Source: Bog-532 sp963775825 (lineage in GTDB: Bacteria > Actinomycetota > Actinomycetes > Streptosporangiales > Streptosporangiaceae). From it: a stretch of DNA of 64,000 bases. Positions 8,757-17,815 of this stretch are shown here, one piece after another. The first letter of the stretch is position 1, and every line of letters starts with the position of its first letter. The notes under the pieces are model-generated. The model saw only the letters and a list, made by a program, of their open reading frames with translations. It made no database searches and was not told the origin of the DNA. Both the position numbers and the translations under genes were made by a program. Where the stretch lies: positions 1 through 64,000 of the forward strand of contig CAVZKY010000084.1 of NCBI GenBank assembly GCA_963775825.1. Reading direction: 5' to 3'.

Positions 8757-9817
8757 CTACTCGGGCCGGTCGAGAGGGCGGCCCTGGATCCGGGCGGCCA
8801 GCTCGGGGTCGATCGGGTCGAGCACGCGAGCGGATCGGGGCCGCACGATCGCCGGGACGTCGTCACCGCGGCGCCGTGCATGCTCGGCGTGAGCCTGCTC
8901 GACGGCATCCGGGTACGCCTGGACTTTCTCGTGCGCGGCGAGCGCGCGGTAGATGCTGGCGACGCTCGGGTTGCGGCCTTTGCGTTTGCCGGTTGGGATG
9001 ATCAGGTCTGGTTGGATCTGCTCGACGGTCTCGCCGGCGGCCCGTCGCCGCAGGACGGTGTGCAGCATGTCCTCGGTGATGACCGGGGGCCGGCCGCCGT
9101 GCTTGCCTTGGCGGGCGGCGGCGTCGAGGCCTTCGAGGGTGCCTTCGCGGATGTTGTCGCGTTCGGTCTCGGCGAGGGCGGCGAAGAACGCAAACAGGAT
9201 CCGGCCCGGACCGGTGGGGTCGTAGATGCCGGGCAGCGGGCCGGCGAGCATTTCCAGGACCAGGCCATGGGCGACGAGGTGGTCGGCGAGGGCGGTGAGT
9301 TCGGCGGCGTCGCGGCCGAGGCGTTTCATCTCGTTGACGGTGAAGATGACGCGGCAGTGCGGGGCGTGGGCCTTGATGTCGCGGGCTTTGGCGAGGGCTG
9401 CCTCGAACTGTGGCCGCACCCGCATCCGGGTGGAGATCTTCTCGGAGAAGATCTTGTCGCGGGGGATGCCGTGCGCGGCGAGCGCGTCCAGCTGTGACCG
9501 CAGTTCCTGGGTCAGGGTGCTGCACCGGGCGTACCCGATCCGGATGTCCGCGGCCGGGGTGTCGGCTGGCAGCGGCGTCGGCGGTGGGGTGCCGGGCCGC
9601 CACGGCTGGCCCGGGCCACGGTCGACCGGGGTAAGCACCCGCAACGCCTTGCTAGCCGGCCGATCTTGGTGAACCGTCCGGTGTGATACGACGTCGCGAC
9701 GACCCCGGACCGCGACCGGCACGGCGAGCCGGGCTGCACCTGACACCGCGGGCATGGATGCCGCTCAACATCGTCGGCGTCACGCGAGCTTGATTCACGG
9801 TTCTCGTCGACGGCCAT
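8757..9817 (-). pseudogene. serine recombinase with N-terminal zinc-finger-like domain, frame-broken
   Basis: The N-terminal frame starts at ATG 9817 and encodes a Cys/His module (HPCPRCQVQPGSPC followed by SYHTGRF). One base is missing near 9640-9660. The second frame then runs to 8757 and encodes a full resolvase catalytic domain: RIGYARCST with the nucleophilic Ser, then RVIFTVNEMKRLGRDAAELTAL, RILFAFFAALAETERDNIREGTLEG, and a C-terminal helix-turn-helix (VASIYRALAAH). It presumably resolves cointegrates of transposon A. The second zinc-finger recombinase at 20903-21783 breaks frame at the same interdomain junction. That leaves real decay, separate expression of the two domains or sequencing error as possibilities. 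Confidence 0.8.
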
Positions 9818-9837
9818 GCCCGGATACTCGCACAAAC

Positions 9838-9970
9838 ATTTCTCAGAACCTTGCCCCGACACACTTGCGTGAGAACGTGTTGTGAGAACGAAACCGGCCC
9901 GAAAGCATGCTCCGCGACCGGGCTGCGCACCGGTTCTCACAATGGCCCCCCCCCCCCCCGTTTGTGAGAC
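9838..9970. promoter_or_regulatory. putative res site of the transposon A recombinase
   Basis: Directly upstream of the recombinase, the motif TGTGAGAAC or its complement recurs: GCGTGAGAAC (9868-9877), TTGTGAGAACG (9880-9890), CGGTTCTCACAA (9931-9942) and a variant TTTGTGAGACC (9961-9971). A related TTTCTCAGAACC lies at 9839-9850. Clustered inverted and direct subsites beside the recombinase are typical of a res site. A run of 14 C at 9946-9959 lies within it. Confidence 0.45.
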
Positions 9971-10039
9971 CGGGAGCCCTGCCGATGGCGCGGTGGCAGC
10001 GTCCGGCATGACGGTGGCCGAATCGGCGGGTCCGGGCGG

Positions 10040-10732
10040 TCAGTCGGCGCCGTTGTCGGCGTCGCCGAGCCGGAGCATGGCGCGGTAGAGCTGCGTGGGG
10101 GTCAGGGGTGGTTCGGGGAGCGGGTGGGCGCGCTCGGCGCGGAAGCCGTCGAGCATCAGGTACAGGTGGCGGCGCCAGGCGTGCGGGGCGATGCCGTCGG
10201 TCGCCTCGATGATCCGGCTGTGGGACCAGATGACGAAGGCGAGGTCCTCGGGTACCAGGTCAGGTCGGAGGCGACCCTGCTCTCGCGCCCGTTCGACGAT
10301 GCGCACGCCGAGCTCATGGATGCGGGTCTGCTGGCCGGCCAGGCAGGCGGTCTCCGGCAGCCGGATCGAGGCGAAGTCGTTGAAGCCCCGGTCGCGGGCC
10401 TGCAGTTCGCACATGGTTTCCAGGAACAGGCACAGCCCTTCCCACGCGTCGTCCATGCTCAGGGCCTGCTCGGCAGCGGCGACCCAGATCGCGAGCTTGC
10501 CGGCGAAGACCTCCTGCACCAGGTCCAGCCGAACGGGGAAGTGGTTGTAGAGCGTGCCGATGGCCACCCCGGCACGCTTGGCGACCTGCTCCAGCGACGC
10601 CTGCATCCCCTGCTCGGCGAACACGGCCCGGGCGGCGGCCAGCAGCGAGTCGCGGTTGCGCTGGGCGTCGCGGCGCAGCGGCCGGGCGGGAGCGGAGGCC
10701 GCGGTCGCGGCTGGTGCGCGTTCAGGGGACAT
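10040..10732 (-). CDS. TetR/AcrR-family transcriptional repressor
   Basis: 230 residues. The N-terminal TetR helix-turn-helix reads RDSLLAAARAVFAEQGMQASLEQVAKRAGVAIGTLYNHFP (about residues 26-66), preceded by an Ala/Pro-rich leader. The C-terminal ligand domain is helical. It is divergent from the oxidoreductase gene at 10850 across 117 bases that hold two perfect palindromes. It therefore very likely represses itself and the two oxidoreductases. It is passenger DNA of transposon A. The inducer is unknown. Confidence 0.9.
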   Translation of the reverse strand: MSPERAPAATAASAPARPLRRDAQRNRDSLLAAARAVFAEQGMQASLEQVAKRAGVAIGTLYNHFPVRLDLVQEVFAGKLAIWVAAAEQALSMDDAWEGLCLFLETMCELQARDRGFNDFASIRLPETACLAGQQTRIHELGVRIVERAREQGRLRPDLVPEDLAFVIWSHSRIIEATDGIAPHAWRRHLYLMLDGFRAERAHPLPEPPLTPTQLYRAMLRLGDADNGAD

Positions 10733-10750
10733 GCCCCACAGCCTACCAAC

Positions 10751-10766
10751 TTGAGGATGACCTCAA
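10751..10766. promoter_or_regulatory. TetR operator 1 (predicted)
   Basis: TTGAGGATGACCTCAA is a palindrome with TTGAGG/CCTCAA arms. It lies immediately upstream of the tetR start and shares the TGAGGnnnnCCTCA pattern with operator 2. Confidence 0.7.
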
Positions 10767-10780
10767 CTTCCGTGCTATGC

Positions 10781-10820
10781 TCGCCGAACAACATGAGGAC
10801 AGCCTCATTTTGTTCGGCGA
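10781..10820. promoter_or_regulatory. TetR operator 2 inside an extended palindrome (predicted)
   Basis: The core ATGAGGACAGCCTCAT (10793-10808) sits within a larger inverted repeat whose outer arms are TCGCCGAACAA and TTGTTCGGCGA. The arms are 18 bases each with one mismatch. It lies 30 bases before the oxidoreductase start, so binding would block that promoter. Confidence 0.7.
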
Positions 10821-10849
10821 TTCGGTTCTGACCAGGCTCGGGAGACTTG

Positions 10850-11503
10850 ATGAAACTGACCATCTTCGGGGCCAGCGGACGCACCGGCACGCACCTGGCC
10901 GAGCAGGCACTCGCCGCCGGGCACGACGTGGTGGCGTTGATGCGAAATCCGGCGAAGCTCACCCTGCGCCACGAACGGCTGCGGGTCGCGCAGGGCGATC
11001 TGACCGACGAGGCGGCCGTCGCCGACGCCGTCCGCGGCGCCAACGCCGTCCTCGCCGCCCTGAGCCCCAAGATCTTCGGCGGTCCTAGGGACCTGCCCCT
11101 CGCGTCGGGAACGGGCAACATCCTGGCCGCGATGCGCGCACACGGCGTCCGCAGGCTCGTCTACAGCTGGGGGCCGAGCATCTTGATTCCCCGCAACCCC
11201 CTGCTACGCGCGTTGCGCAGCGCGAGCTTCGCCCTGTTCAGGCTGCTGCCCGCCACCCGCTCCTTTGTCAACGAGTCGGCCGAGGTAGGCGAGGCCATTC
11301 GCGGCTCGGATCGAGGCTGGACCATCGTGGTCGTCACCGCGCCCAACGACAAGCCCGGATCGGGAAGGGTCAAGGTGCGCACCGGGACCGTAACCGGGGA
11401 CCGGGTTGGCTCGCGCATCTCCCGGGCCGACCTCGCGCAGTTCATGCTCGCTCAGGCCGACGACGTGCGATACGCGCAGCAGGAGCTGCGGATCAGCAAC
11501 TGA
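10850..11503 (+). CDS. NAD(P)-binding oxidoreductase (NmrA/SDR-like)
   Basis: 217 residues from ATG 10850, with GGAG six bases upstream. The Rossmann signature is at the N-terminus (KLTIFGASGRTGTHLAEQALAAGHDV, i.e. GxxGxxG). It continues with QGDLTDEAAV and ends with SRADLAQFMLAQ, typical of atypical SDRs of the NAD(P)H-binding (DUF/NmrA) group. These proteins bind NAD(P)H and act as reductases or redox sensors. The gene is divergent from tetR, with the palindromic operator just upstream. It heads a probable operon with the SDR gene at 11638, though a gap of 134 bases separates them. Confidence 0.85.
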   Translation: MKLTIFGASGRTGTHLAEQALAAGHDVVALMRNPAKLTLRHERLRVAQGDLTDEAAVADAVRGANAVLAALSPKIFGGPRDLPLASGTGNILAAMRAHGVRRLVYSWGPSILIPRNPLLRALRSASFALFRLLPATRSFVNESAEVGEAIRGSDRGWTIVVVTAPNDKPGSGRVKVRTGTVTGDRVGSRISRADLAQFMLAQADDVRYAQQELRISN

Positions 11504-11637
11504 CCGGCCCTGCACGCCGCCGCCGCGCAGCTGTACGCGGCGCCCCGCCTTCACCTCTTCCGCCCACCAACTCGAGCGGGACTCGGTCCCGACCGAATCC
11601 CGCTGTTCATAACGCTGTTCTCATCGAAGGAGAAGTC

Positions 11638-12321
11638 ATGCCTACCATCGCCATCATGGGTGCCGGTCCCGGAATGGGGCTCGCCATCGCCCAGACCTTC
11701 GGCAAGGAAGGCCACCAGGTCGCGCTGCTGTCGCGTACCCCGGCCAAGCTGGACCCGGTCGTGGCCGAACTGACCGACCAGGGCATCGAAGCGGCGGCCT
11801 TCGCCGCCGACGTACTCGACCGGCCAGCGATCGTCTCCGGCCTCGCGGCGGTCAAGCAGCGATTCGGGCAGATCGACGTCCTTGAGTACTCGCCGTCCAA
11901 CCCGGCGCTGCCGTTGGCTTCCTCCACCGAGCTGACCCACGACAACGTGCAGATCCAGCTCGACTTCCACGTGCACGGCGCCGTGGCGGCGGTTAACCAG
12001 GTGCTTCCGGAGATGCTCGCCCGAGGCTCGGGCACGATCCTGTTCACCACCGGCGCCTCGTCCGTGCGCCCGGAGCTCGGTCACGACATGTTCGGCAACG
12101 TCGCCCCGGCCGCGGCGTGGCTGCGCAACTGGGCCCACGGTCTGCACGCCGCCGCCGCTCCCCGAGGAGTACAGGTCGGCCACATAGCGATCGGCGCGTG
12201 GCTCGGCCGCCAGCCGGGCGCCACCGCACCGGAAGAGATCGCGCCGCTGTACTGGGATCTGCACACCCACCACGACCAGGCCGAGAAGGTCTTCTTCCCC
12301 AGCGAGCAACCCACAGTCTGA
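11638..12321 (+). CDS. short-chain dehydrogenase-like protein with atypical active site
   Basis: 227 residues preceded by AAGGAGAAG (ribosome binding site). The N-terminal Rossmann motif is IAIMGAGPGMGLAIAQTFGKEGHQVALLSR. The NNAG-equivalent strand is degenerate (VLEYSPSNPA). The region that should hold the YxxxK catalytic pair reads FGNVAPAAAWLRNWAHGL, so neither Tyr nor Lys is in place. It probably binds a dinucleotide without being a classical dehydrogenase. It is cargo of transposon A and is likely regulated by the divergent TetR. Confidence 0.8.
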   Translation: MPTIAIMGAGPGMGLAIAQTFGKEGHQVALLSRTPAKLDPVVAELTDQGIEAAAFAADVLDRPAIVSGLAAVKQRFGQIDVLEYSPSNPALPLASSTELTHDNVQIQLDFHVHGAVAAVNQVLPEMLARGSGTILFTTGASSVRPELGHDMFGNVAPAAAWLRNWAHGLHAAAAPRGVQVGHIAIGAWLGRQPGATAPEEIAPLYWDLHTHHDQAEKVFFPSEQPTV

Positions 12322-12354
12322 GTACACGCCGTTGAGCCGCGTACGCCTCTCAGC

Positions 12355-12460
12355 GGGACGACGAGGCTGCTCCAGGAAGAGGTGGAGTGCAGGCCCTACG
12401 GGATCAAGGTGCGGTCCGTGGCTGCGGTGACGCGGCCTGCAGATTGCCGCGCTGACTGAA
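12355..12460 (+). pseudogene. possible SDR gene remnant
   Basis: A short in-frame stretch reads TRLLQEEVECRPYGIKVRSV, then ends at a stop. This resembles the middle of a short-chain dehydrogenase (LxxELxPYGIxVxxV). It lies between the SDR gene and the transposase end. Too short to be certain. Confidence 0.3.
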
Positions 12461-12563
12461 CAGCCCAGCACCCTGCTCACCGTTACCGGCCTGATCAGCC
12501 CAGCCAGTCGGCCGGTGCCCGCCGACCTACCTGTCGGCGGGCACAGCCGTCACCGGAGCCTGG

Positions 12564-15500
12564 TCAGCCGATTGCCGCGGCAACCTGGGCCAGGCGCAGC
12601 GGCCGGTAGCCATCGGTGTCGAGCTGGGCGAGTTCGCCGTCGATGTCGACGGAGTGGGTGCCGTAGAAGTGGACGTTTTCGTGGTGGGTCGGCCAGATGT
12701 GCGCCAGGACATCGTTGTCGACCTGGCGGCCCGTCCGGTGCAGGGCGGCCACGCCGAGGCCGTGGTACTCCGTTGACCAGCAGACGATCGCGTTGGTGGC
12801 CAGGGTCAGGCACCACATCTGCTCGGTCTGCTGCTCGTGGTGCCGGCGCCGCAGCGCTCCCTCGCCGGCGTACGCGAGGGATCGGCGCAGGGCGTGCAGG
12901 TTCTCGCCCTTGTTCAGCTGCCGGGCGATCCGGCGCCGGTAGGTCTCGTCGGCCAGGTAGCGGGCGGCGTAGACGGTGCGGCGCAGCGCCCCGTACTCCT
13001 TGATCGCGCTGGTCAGCGCATTCTGCTGCCGCTTCGACGAGCACAGCTTCCCGACCACCAGCGCCGCGGTGGCATGCCCGCCCTGCACGGACGCGGCAAC
13101 GCGCAGCAGGTCGTCCCACATGTCCGCGATCAGGTCCAGGTTTAGCCGCCGGGTCAGCAGCGCCCCGGCGCGCGGGTAGCGGTCCAGGAAGTCGGCGCGG
13201 GGCCCGGTCCGGTACAGGGTGATCTTCCCCAGGTCGCGGATGCGCGGCGACAGCTGCTTGCCGACCAGGTTGAACAAGGCGAAGTTGGCCAGGGTCGCGC
13301 CGTGGGTGTCGGTGGCGTGCTCGAAGACCGGCAGGTCGGTCCCGTTTCCGAGCAGCCCGTCGAGGACGTAGTGCGACTCCGGTGCGGTCGCCACGATGAC
13401 CTTCGTGTCGAAGGTCGAGTGTTGGTCGGAGACGTGGGTGTAGGTGGAGACGCCCTGCCCTCGGGCGAAGTACCGGGACAGGTGCCGTGCGGTGATGGAC
13501 TTGCCCTTGACCGGGAACCGCTGCCCGTCCGACGACGAGAGGGTGCCCGAGCCGAACGCCCTCGTGAGCGGCAGCCGGTGGTGGTAGTTGACCACCGCGG
13601 CGTTCGCCGCTTCCAGGGTCTCGGGCCGGAAGTACCACTCGGCGGTCCAGGCGAGCACGTCGTACGGCACTCCGCAGGAGTCGGCCATCGCGGACAGGCC
13701 CATGTTCGTGGCCTCGGCGATGATCACGTACATCAGGTTGCGTTTGAGCTCGGCCGGCCGGGCGACCTTCCCGCCGGCGTGCACCAGATGGTCGGTGAAC
13801 CCGGTCCGGGCGTCGACCTCCACCAGCACCGACGCGATCGGCACCCGCGGCAGCATCTCGGCCAGTTCGGCACGTAGCGCGTCGGCTTCGGCGGGCACGT
13901 CCTCGGCTGTGAGCGGCGGGATGATCAGCTCTCCGTCGTCGGTGAGCCGGACCTCGCCCGGGTTGCCCTTCGCCAGTTGGGTCTCCAGGTCGGCCAGGGC
14001 GGTGTGCAGCTCGTCGTCGGCCTGGGCGAGCGCGTCGGCGGCCTCGACCGGCTTGCCGACCAGGTGGCAGAACTCCACCTTCTGCGGCGCCCACGCCTCG
14101 GGCGTGAGTAGGAACGACGCGGGATCGGCGTACCGGCGCGAGCCGGGCACGAAGACATCGCCGGAGCGCAGCCCGTCCCGCAAGCCGACCAGCACGGCCA
14201 GTTCCCAGTACCTGCGGTACGTGGTGACCTCGCCGGCCTGCTCCGCGGCGACGAGGTAGCCGGCCCACTTCGTTGGCACGAACCCGACCGGCGCGTCGGC
14301 CGGGACCTTCCGGGCACCGGTCGCGTACAGACCCGTCAGGATCCCGACGGCCTGCATCAGCTGCTCGGTGCCGGGCCCGCCGTCGAACTGGACCGCGGCC
14401 AGCACGGCTGGGGCGAACTGGCGCAGGTACGACATCGAGGCGTCCAGCATGCTGAGCTGGCCGTGGTCGCGGGGCAGCCGCTCGCGGCGTTCGGCCCACG
14501 CCGCGCGCATCCGGTCCAGGCCGATGCTGGTGCGCAGCATGCTGCCGATCTGCTCGTCGCCGATCGCGGTGTCGAGCACGATGGTCAGGATCTCGTCCAG
14601 CAGCGCCTGCCGGTTCTCGCCGCCCTTGGCCCGCTCGGCCAGGGCCTCGGCGACCTTCTGCTTCGCCGCGGACTCCCGGCCGCTGATCGCCTGGTCGAAC
14701 AGCAGCAGCGTCTCGTCGAGCACGTCGACGGCCGACTGCGACAGCAGCGTCAGCAGGATCGGGTACCGGCGTTCCGGCTCGCGCCGCTGCAACGCCTGCC
14801 CGGTCAACCGGCGGCCCACGCCGGCCAGGAACCGACGCCTCTCCGCAGGCAGCATCGACAGGTCCAGCGGTGTGCGCGTCGAGGCGCCGCAGGTAGGCCA
14901 ACTTCTCCAACTCCGCCTTTACCGCGGCCGGGCTCGACGACGTCGGGCCCACACCCAGCCAGGCCAGCGGAGTCCGGCCGAGATAGGCGTCCGGGACCAA
15001 CAGAAGGTCCAAATCGGCGCACCGCCGGTCGGAGAGCAGGTGCCGCACCCGCGCCCAGGTCTCCGTCCTCGCGTGAGCCCGAGCCGCGGCCACCCGCCGC
15101 AGCAACAGGATCACCCCTGGCCGGATCACCCGCGACGACAGCAGGTACTCGCAAACCAACCGGAACAGCAGCTTCGGCGAGTCGTGCTCCATCGCCCGGG
15201 CGAACAGGAACTCGTCAAGGTCCTTCCACTCGCCGGTGTCCATCGACCGCCAGCCGGCGTACCGGCCACTCTCCCGCAGATGATCCGTCCGGGTCTGCTC
15301 CCGCTCGCCGTACCCACGCAGCTCACCCATCGCGATCCCGAGCCGCTGCGACAACCGGCCCACCACGGCGTCCGGCGCCATGGCGACCTCATCGGGCACG
15401 AACCCGAGCCACGGCAGCGTGCACAGCTGGACCGCCACACCCAGCACGTTGCGGCCCGTGCGGAACTGACGCACGAACGCCTCGTCCGCACCGGTCAACG

Positions 15501-15591
15501 TGAAGTACCGGATCAGCTCGGCCCGGTTGATCTCCGGGAAGCCCCGAAGCCGCGCCAGTTCCTCCGCCGAGAACACGTCCTGAGTCGCCAC
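12564..15591 (-). pseudogene. tnpA: Tn3-family transposase of transposon A, frameshifted
   Basis: The GTG at 15591 begins VATQDVFSAEELARLRGFPEINRAEL..., the DUF4158 N-terminal domain of this subfamily. The frame breaks near 14865-14872, after RRLDAHT, by one extra base (or two missing). The remainder (LDLSMLPAERRRFLAGVGRRL... to 12564) contains the whole DDE catalytic region and C-terminus, including GERGGENLHAL-type and AEWYFRPETLE sequences and the closing segment on living-end Tn3 motifs. Total length would be about 1009 residues, normal for the family. It is closely similar in layout to the transposase at 41358-44394, which is also frameshifted near the N-terminus. Confidence 0.85.
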
Positions 15592-15671
15592 GAACCCACC
15601 GCCTGAGCATCGACCGTCACCAAACGGACGGCACGCTATGGCTCGCAGCAGAGCTTGATCAACCCTCATTT

Positions 15672-15709
15672 CTTACCGTTGTTTTTGGTCTGGAAACTAC
15701 GGGCGGGCC
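15672..15709 (-). repeat. right inverted repeat of transposon A
   Basis: The reverse complement starts GGCCCGCCCGTAGTTTCC and ends CAACGGTAAG. It lies 81 bases upstream of the transposase start. Confidence 0.85.
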
Positions 15710-15836
15710 GGGGAGCCTCACTGTGGAGGCCGACCCTCACCCGCGCGGCGCATCTGGGAACGGCCCCATCCGGTTGTCTCGGTGAACTTGGCGCAACATG
15801 TGCCAGCATGCGCCCCGGAATCCATATCGTTGAGCG

Positions 15837-16714
15837 GTGGCCAACCGTTTCCGGGGCAAGACCTGTGTGTTGTGCCCTCAGCCTTCTGTGGGGGTGGGCG
15901 AGCAGGATCATCCCAGCATGGTTCCAGGACGATTTCCTTGGCGGCGCTCCGTTCAAGAGCGAGAACGCGGGGCGCCCGTACGAGAACCGAAACGGCGGCA
16001 TAGCTACCTGGCCGAGGCTCCCCGGGGCGCATGTGCCCATGTGCAAGGACTGCAACGACCGGATGAACACGAACATCGAGCAGGCCGGCCAGCCGGTCAT
16101 CCGAGGGCTGGTTCCCAGGTCGGCAAGCCACGCGTGGCCAACGATCAGCGCGGATGAAGCTGCGGCGGTTGGCCGGTGGCTGCTTAAGGTCGGGCTGCTC
16201 TCGGTTTCACCCGGAGGCTGAGCATGACCAGCCACAGGTGCAGAAAGACCAGGGCCTACACCGCTTCAGCAGCATGGAGCCAGAGTGGCTGGCCTGGATG
16301 CGCCAAGGCACCGACCCGCCCGCCGACTTCACCGTGTTCATATGCCGCCGGAGCCTGTACGCGGAGGTTTCGGCGGGACCTGACCCCACGCGCCGCATCG
16401 AGTTGCCGGGGCACGTTCGCGTTGGCAGCCGCGAGTTGCGCTTCATGAGCCGGGAGTTCGGCATCCCCGGACTCGACACCACCATGGTCTGGAATCCTGG
16501 ATGGCCGAGCGCGCACCCGCTTGTCGCCGAGGGCAGGGTCGCCGTGCTCTGGCCGAAGCCGACGGCGATCGACTTCGCGGCACTCGGCGAGGTGCACCCC
16601 GACGAGTGCCGCTTCGGCATCTTCGCCGGCAGCCAGGAGACCACGGAGGACGACTACCGGCGCTGGACGGCTGAGCATCCGCTCGCTGAAGGGACCTCGC
16701 CCAAGATCCGCTGA
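15837..16714 (+). pseudogene. HNH/treble-clef-like protein, two frame breaks
   Basis: Starting at GTG 15837 the frame gives ANRFRGKTCVLCPQPSVGVGEQD, a CxxC knuckle. After a break near 15908 another frame gives WFQDDFLGGAPFKSEN..., then VPMCKDCNDRMNTNIEQAGQPVIRGL (second CxxC). After a second break near 16205-16212 a third frame continues to 16714 (MEPEWLAWMRQGTDPPADFTVF...). CxxC ... CxxCN spacing with a following helix is that of HNH-like proteins often found in phage and accessory regions. Restored length is about 290 residues. It is adjacent to transposon A and is decayed or badly sequenced. Confidence 0.55.
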
Positions 16715-16813
16715 GATGGCGCCAGCCCCTGCGCAGGCGCGCTTCCCGCATTTCCGGTGCCTGCACGGCAGTGTCACTAAGGGCGCCATTTAGTCGATCC
16801 TGCAGGAGGCATT

Positions 16814-17474
16814 ATGGCCATCGACATTCCCGCCCGGCTCCGCAACGTGGAGTTCGGCGCCTGCCTGGTGAGACGCTACCTAGACGACGCGGCGGGCCGC
16901 GCACGCTACTCCGGTGCGTACTTTGAGCGGATTGGCGGTGGTGGCGACCGGCTAGAAGCCGCCAATGTGTTCACCGCTGATGACCTGCTCGCCGTCTCCA
17001 TGCTCAGCGTCCGGATCGAGGGCTACCACGCACTGGAGATCCTCCACTACCGGGCCGACGAGCTTAACGGCCTGCTCAGCCAGATCCCGTCGGGCATTGC
17101 CTTGCAAGATCCTCGGGCGGTAGCGCATATCGTCCGGGGCCGGCTTGGCGGCTATGGGGGCGATCTGCGACATCGAGCCGCGCCCTGAGAGCAACAGGGT
17201 CGGTCCCATCGCAGCCGGCAAGCTCCTGGCGCGCAAGCGCCCGCAGTTGCTCCCGGTCTACGACAGTCGTATCAAGAAAGTCCTGAGCAGGCCCAGGATC
17301 GACAACCAGTGGTGGCGTGACATGCACGACCAGCTCGTTGAGGACCCGGGCCTTGTCCAAGAGTTGGAGCTGGTCCGCGCTGGGGCTCAAGCCGACCACA
17401 TGTCCTTGCTCCGCGTGTTCGACGTGATGTGCTGGATGTTCAGCTGGGAAGGCAAGGGAGGCCTGTGCAGCTAG
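16814..17474 (+). pseudogene. DUF6308-like protein, frameshifted
   Basis: ATG at 16814 follows GGAGG (16803-16807). The first frame runs MAIDIPARLRNVEFGACLVRRYLDD... to RGRLGGYG and then breaks near 17155. The second frame continues AICDIEPRPESNRVGPIAAGKLLARKRPQLLPVYD... to a stop at 17474. GKLLARKRPxLLPVYD is a hallmark of the DUF6308 family of actinobacterial accessory genes with unknown role. Restored length is about 220 residues, which is normal. The break is consistent with one extra G in GGGGGC. Confidence 0.65.
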
Positions 17475-17597
17475 GAGGTCCAGGGTTAGCCGAAGGGCGC
17501 CTGTCCCAGCGGTTTCTGGCGCATCTCCGCAGTCGGCCTGCGCCGGGCGTGTACCACGGGGCGCCGCGAACGGCCTCTCGCGAAGGTGGCAGCTGGT

Positions 17598-17651
17598 TCA
17601 GTGGCTGCGACGGGGCGGTCCGAGCAGGCTGGTGACCTCGGCGACGGCCTC
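17598..17651 (-). pseudogene. displaced 3' end of the tyrosine recombinase gene
   Basis: Read on the minus strand from 17651, the sequence gives EAVAEVTSLLGPPRRSH and a stop. This is the expected continuation of the recombinase at 38067-38965, whose last native residues are RYVKPGDEA. The first five bases (GAGGC) repeat the five bases before the transposon end at 38966, as a 5-bp target duplication. The two gene halves are now 21 kb apart in opposite orientation. Confidence 0.8.
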
Positions 17652-17689
17652 GGGGCTTGAGCAACAACGGAACGGTCAGTGGCGATAGC
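17652..17689 (+). repeat. left inverted repeat of transposon B
   Basis: Starts GGGGCTTGAGCAACAACGG. The 18 bases at 17670-17687 (GAACGGTCAGTGGCGATA) recur in perfect inverted form at 17709-17726, so the end can form a hairpin. Confidence 0.9.
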
Positions 17690-17815
17690 GGCGTGAAGAT
17701 CGCTGGGTTATCGCCACTGACCGTTCGGATGGGGGTGGACGCTGGCCGACCGGGATCGTGTAACGGTTTGATCGCTGCGGGTGGGCCGCTGGTGGCTTCG
17801 CCCTACTTTGCGTCT

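Larger units (their letters stand above)
8603..15709. mobile_element. Tn3-family transposon A (about 7.1 kb)
   Basis: Bounded by 38-bp inverted repeats at 8603-8640 and 15672-15709 (36 of 38 positions identical, both ending in the typical TAAG). It holds a zinc-finger serine recombinase with an adjacent repeat-rich site, a TetR regulator, an NmrA-like oxidoreductase, an SDR protein, and the transposase reading toward the left from just inside the right repeat. The transposase and recombinase each show a frame break. The flanking 5-mers (CTCTA and GGGGA) do not match, so either target duplication was lost by rearrangement or the ends come from different insertions. Confidence 0.85.

Noticed and set aside
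8603..15709. Expectation of a 5-bp target duplication around transposon A
   Set aside because: Flanks CTCTA and GGGGA do not match, so no duplication is claimed.
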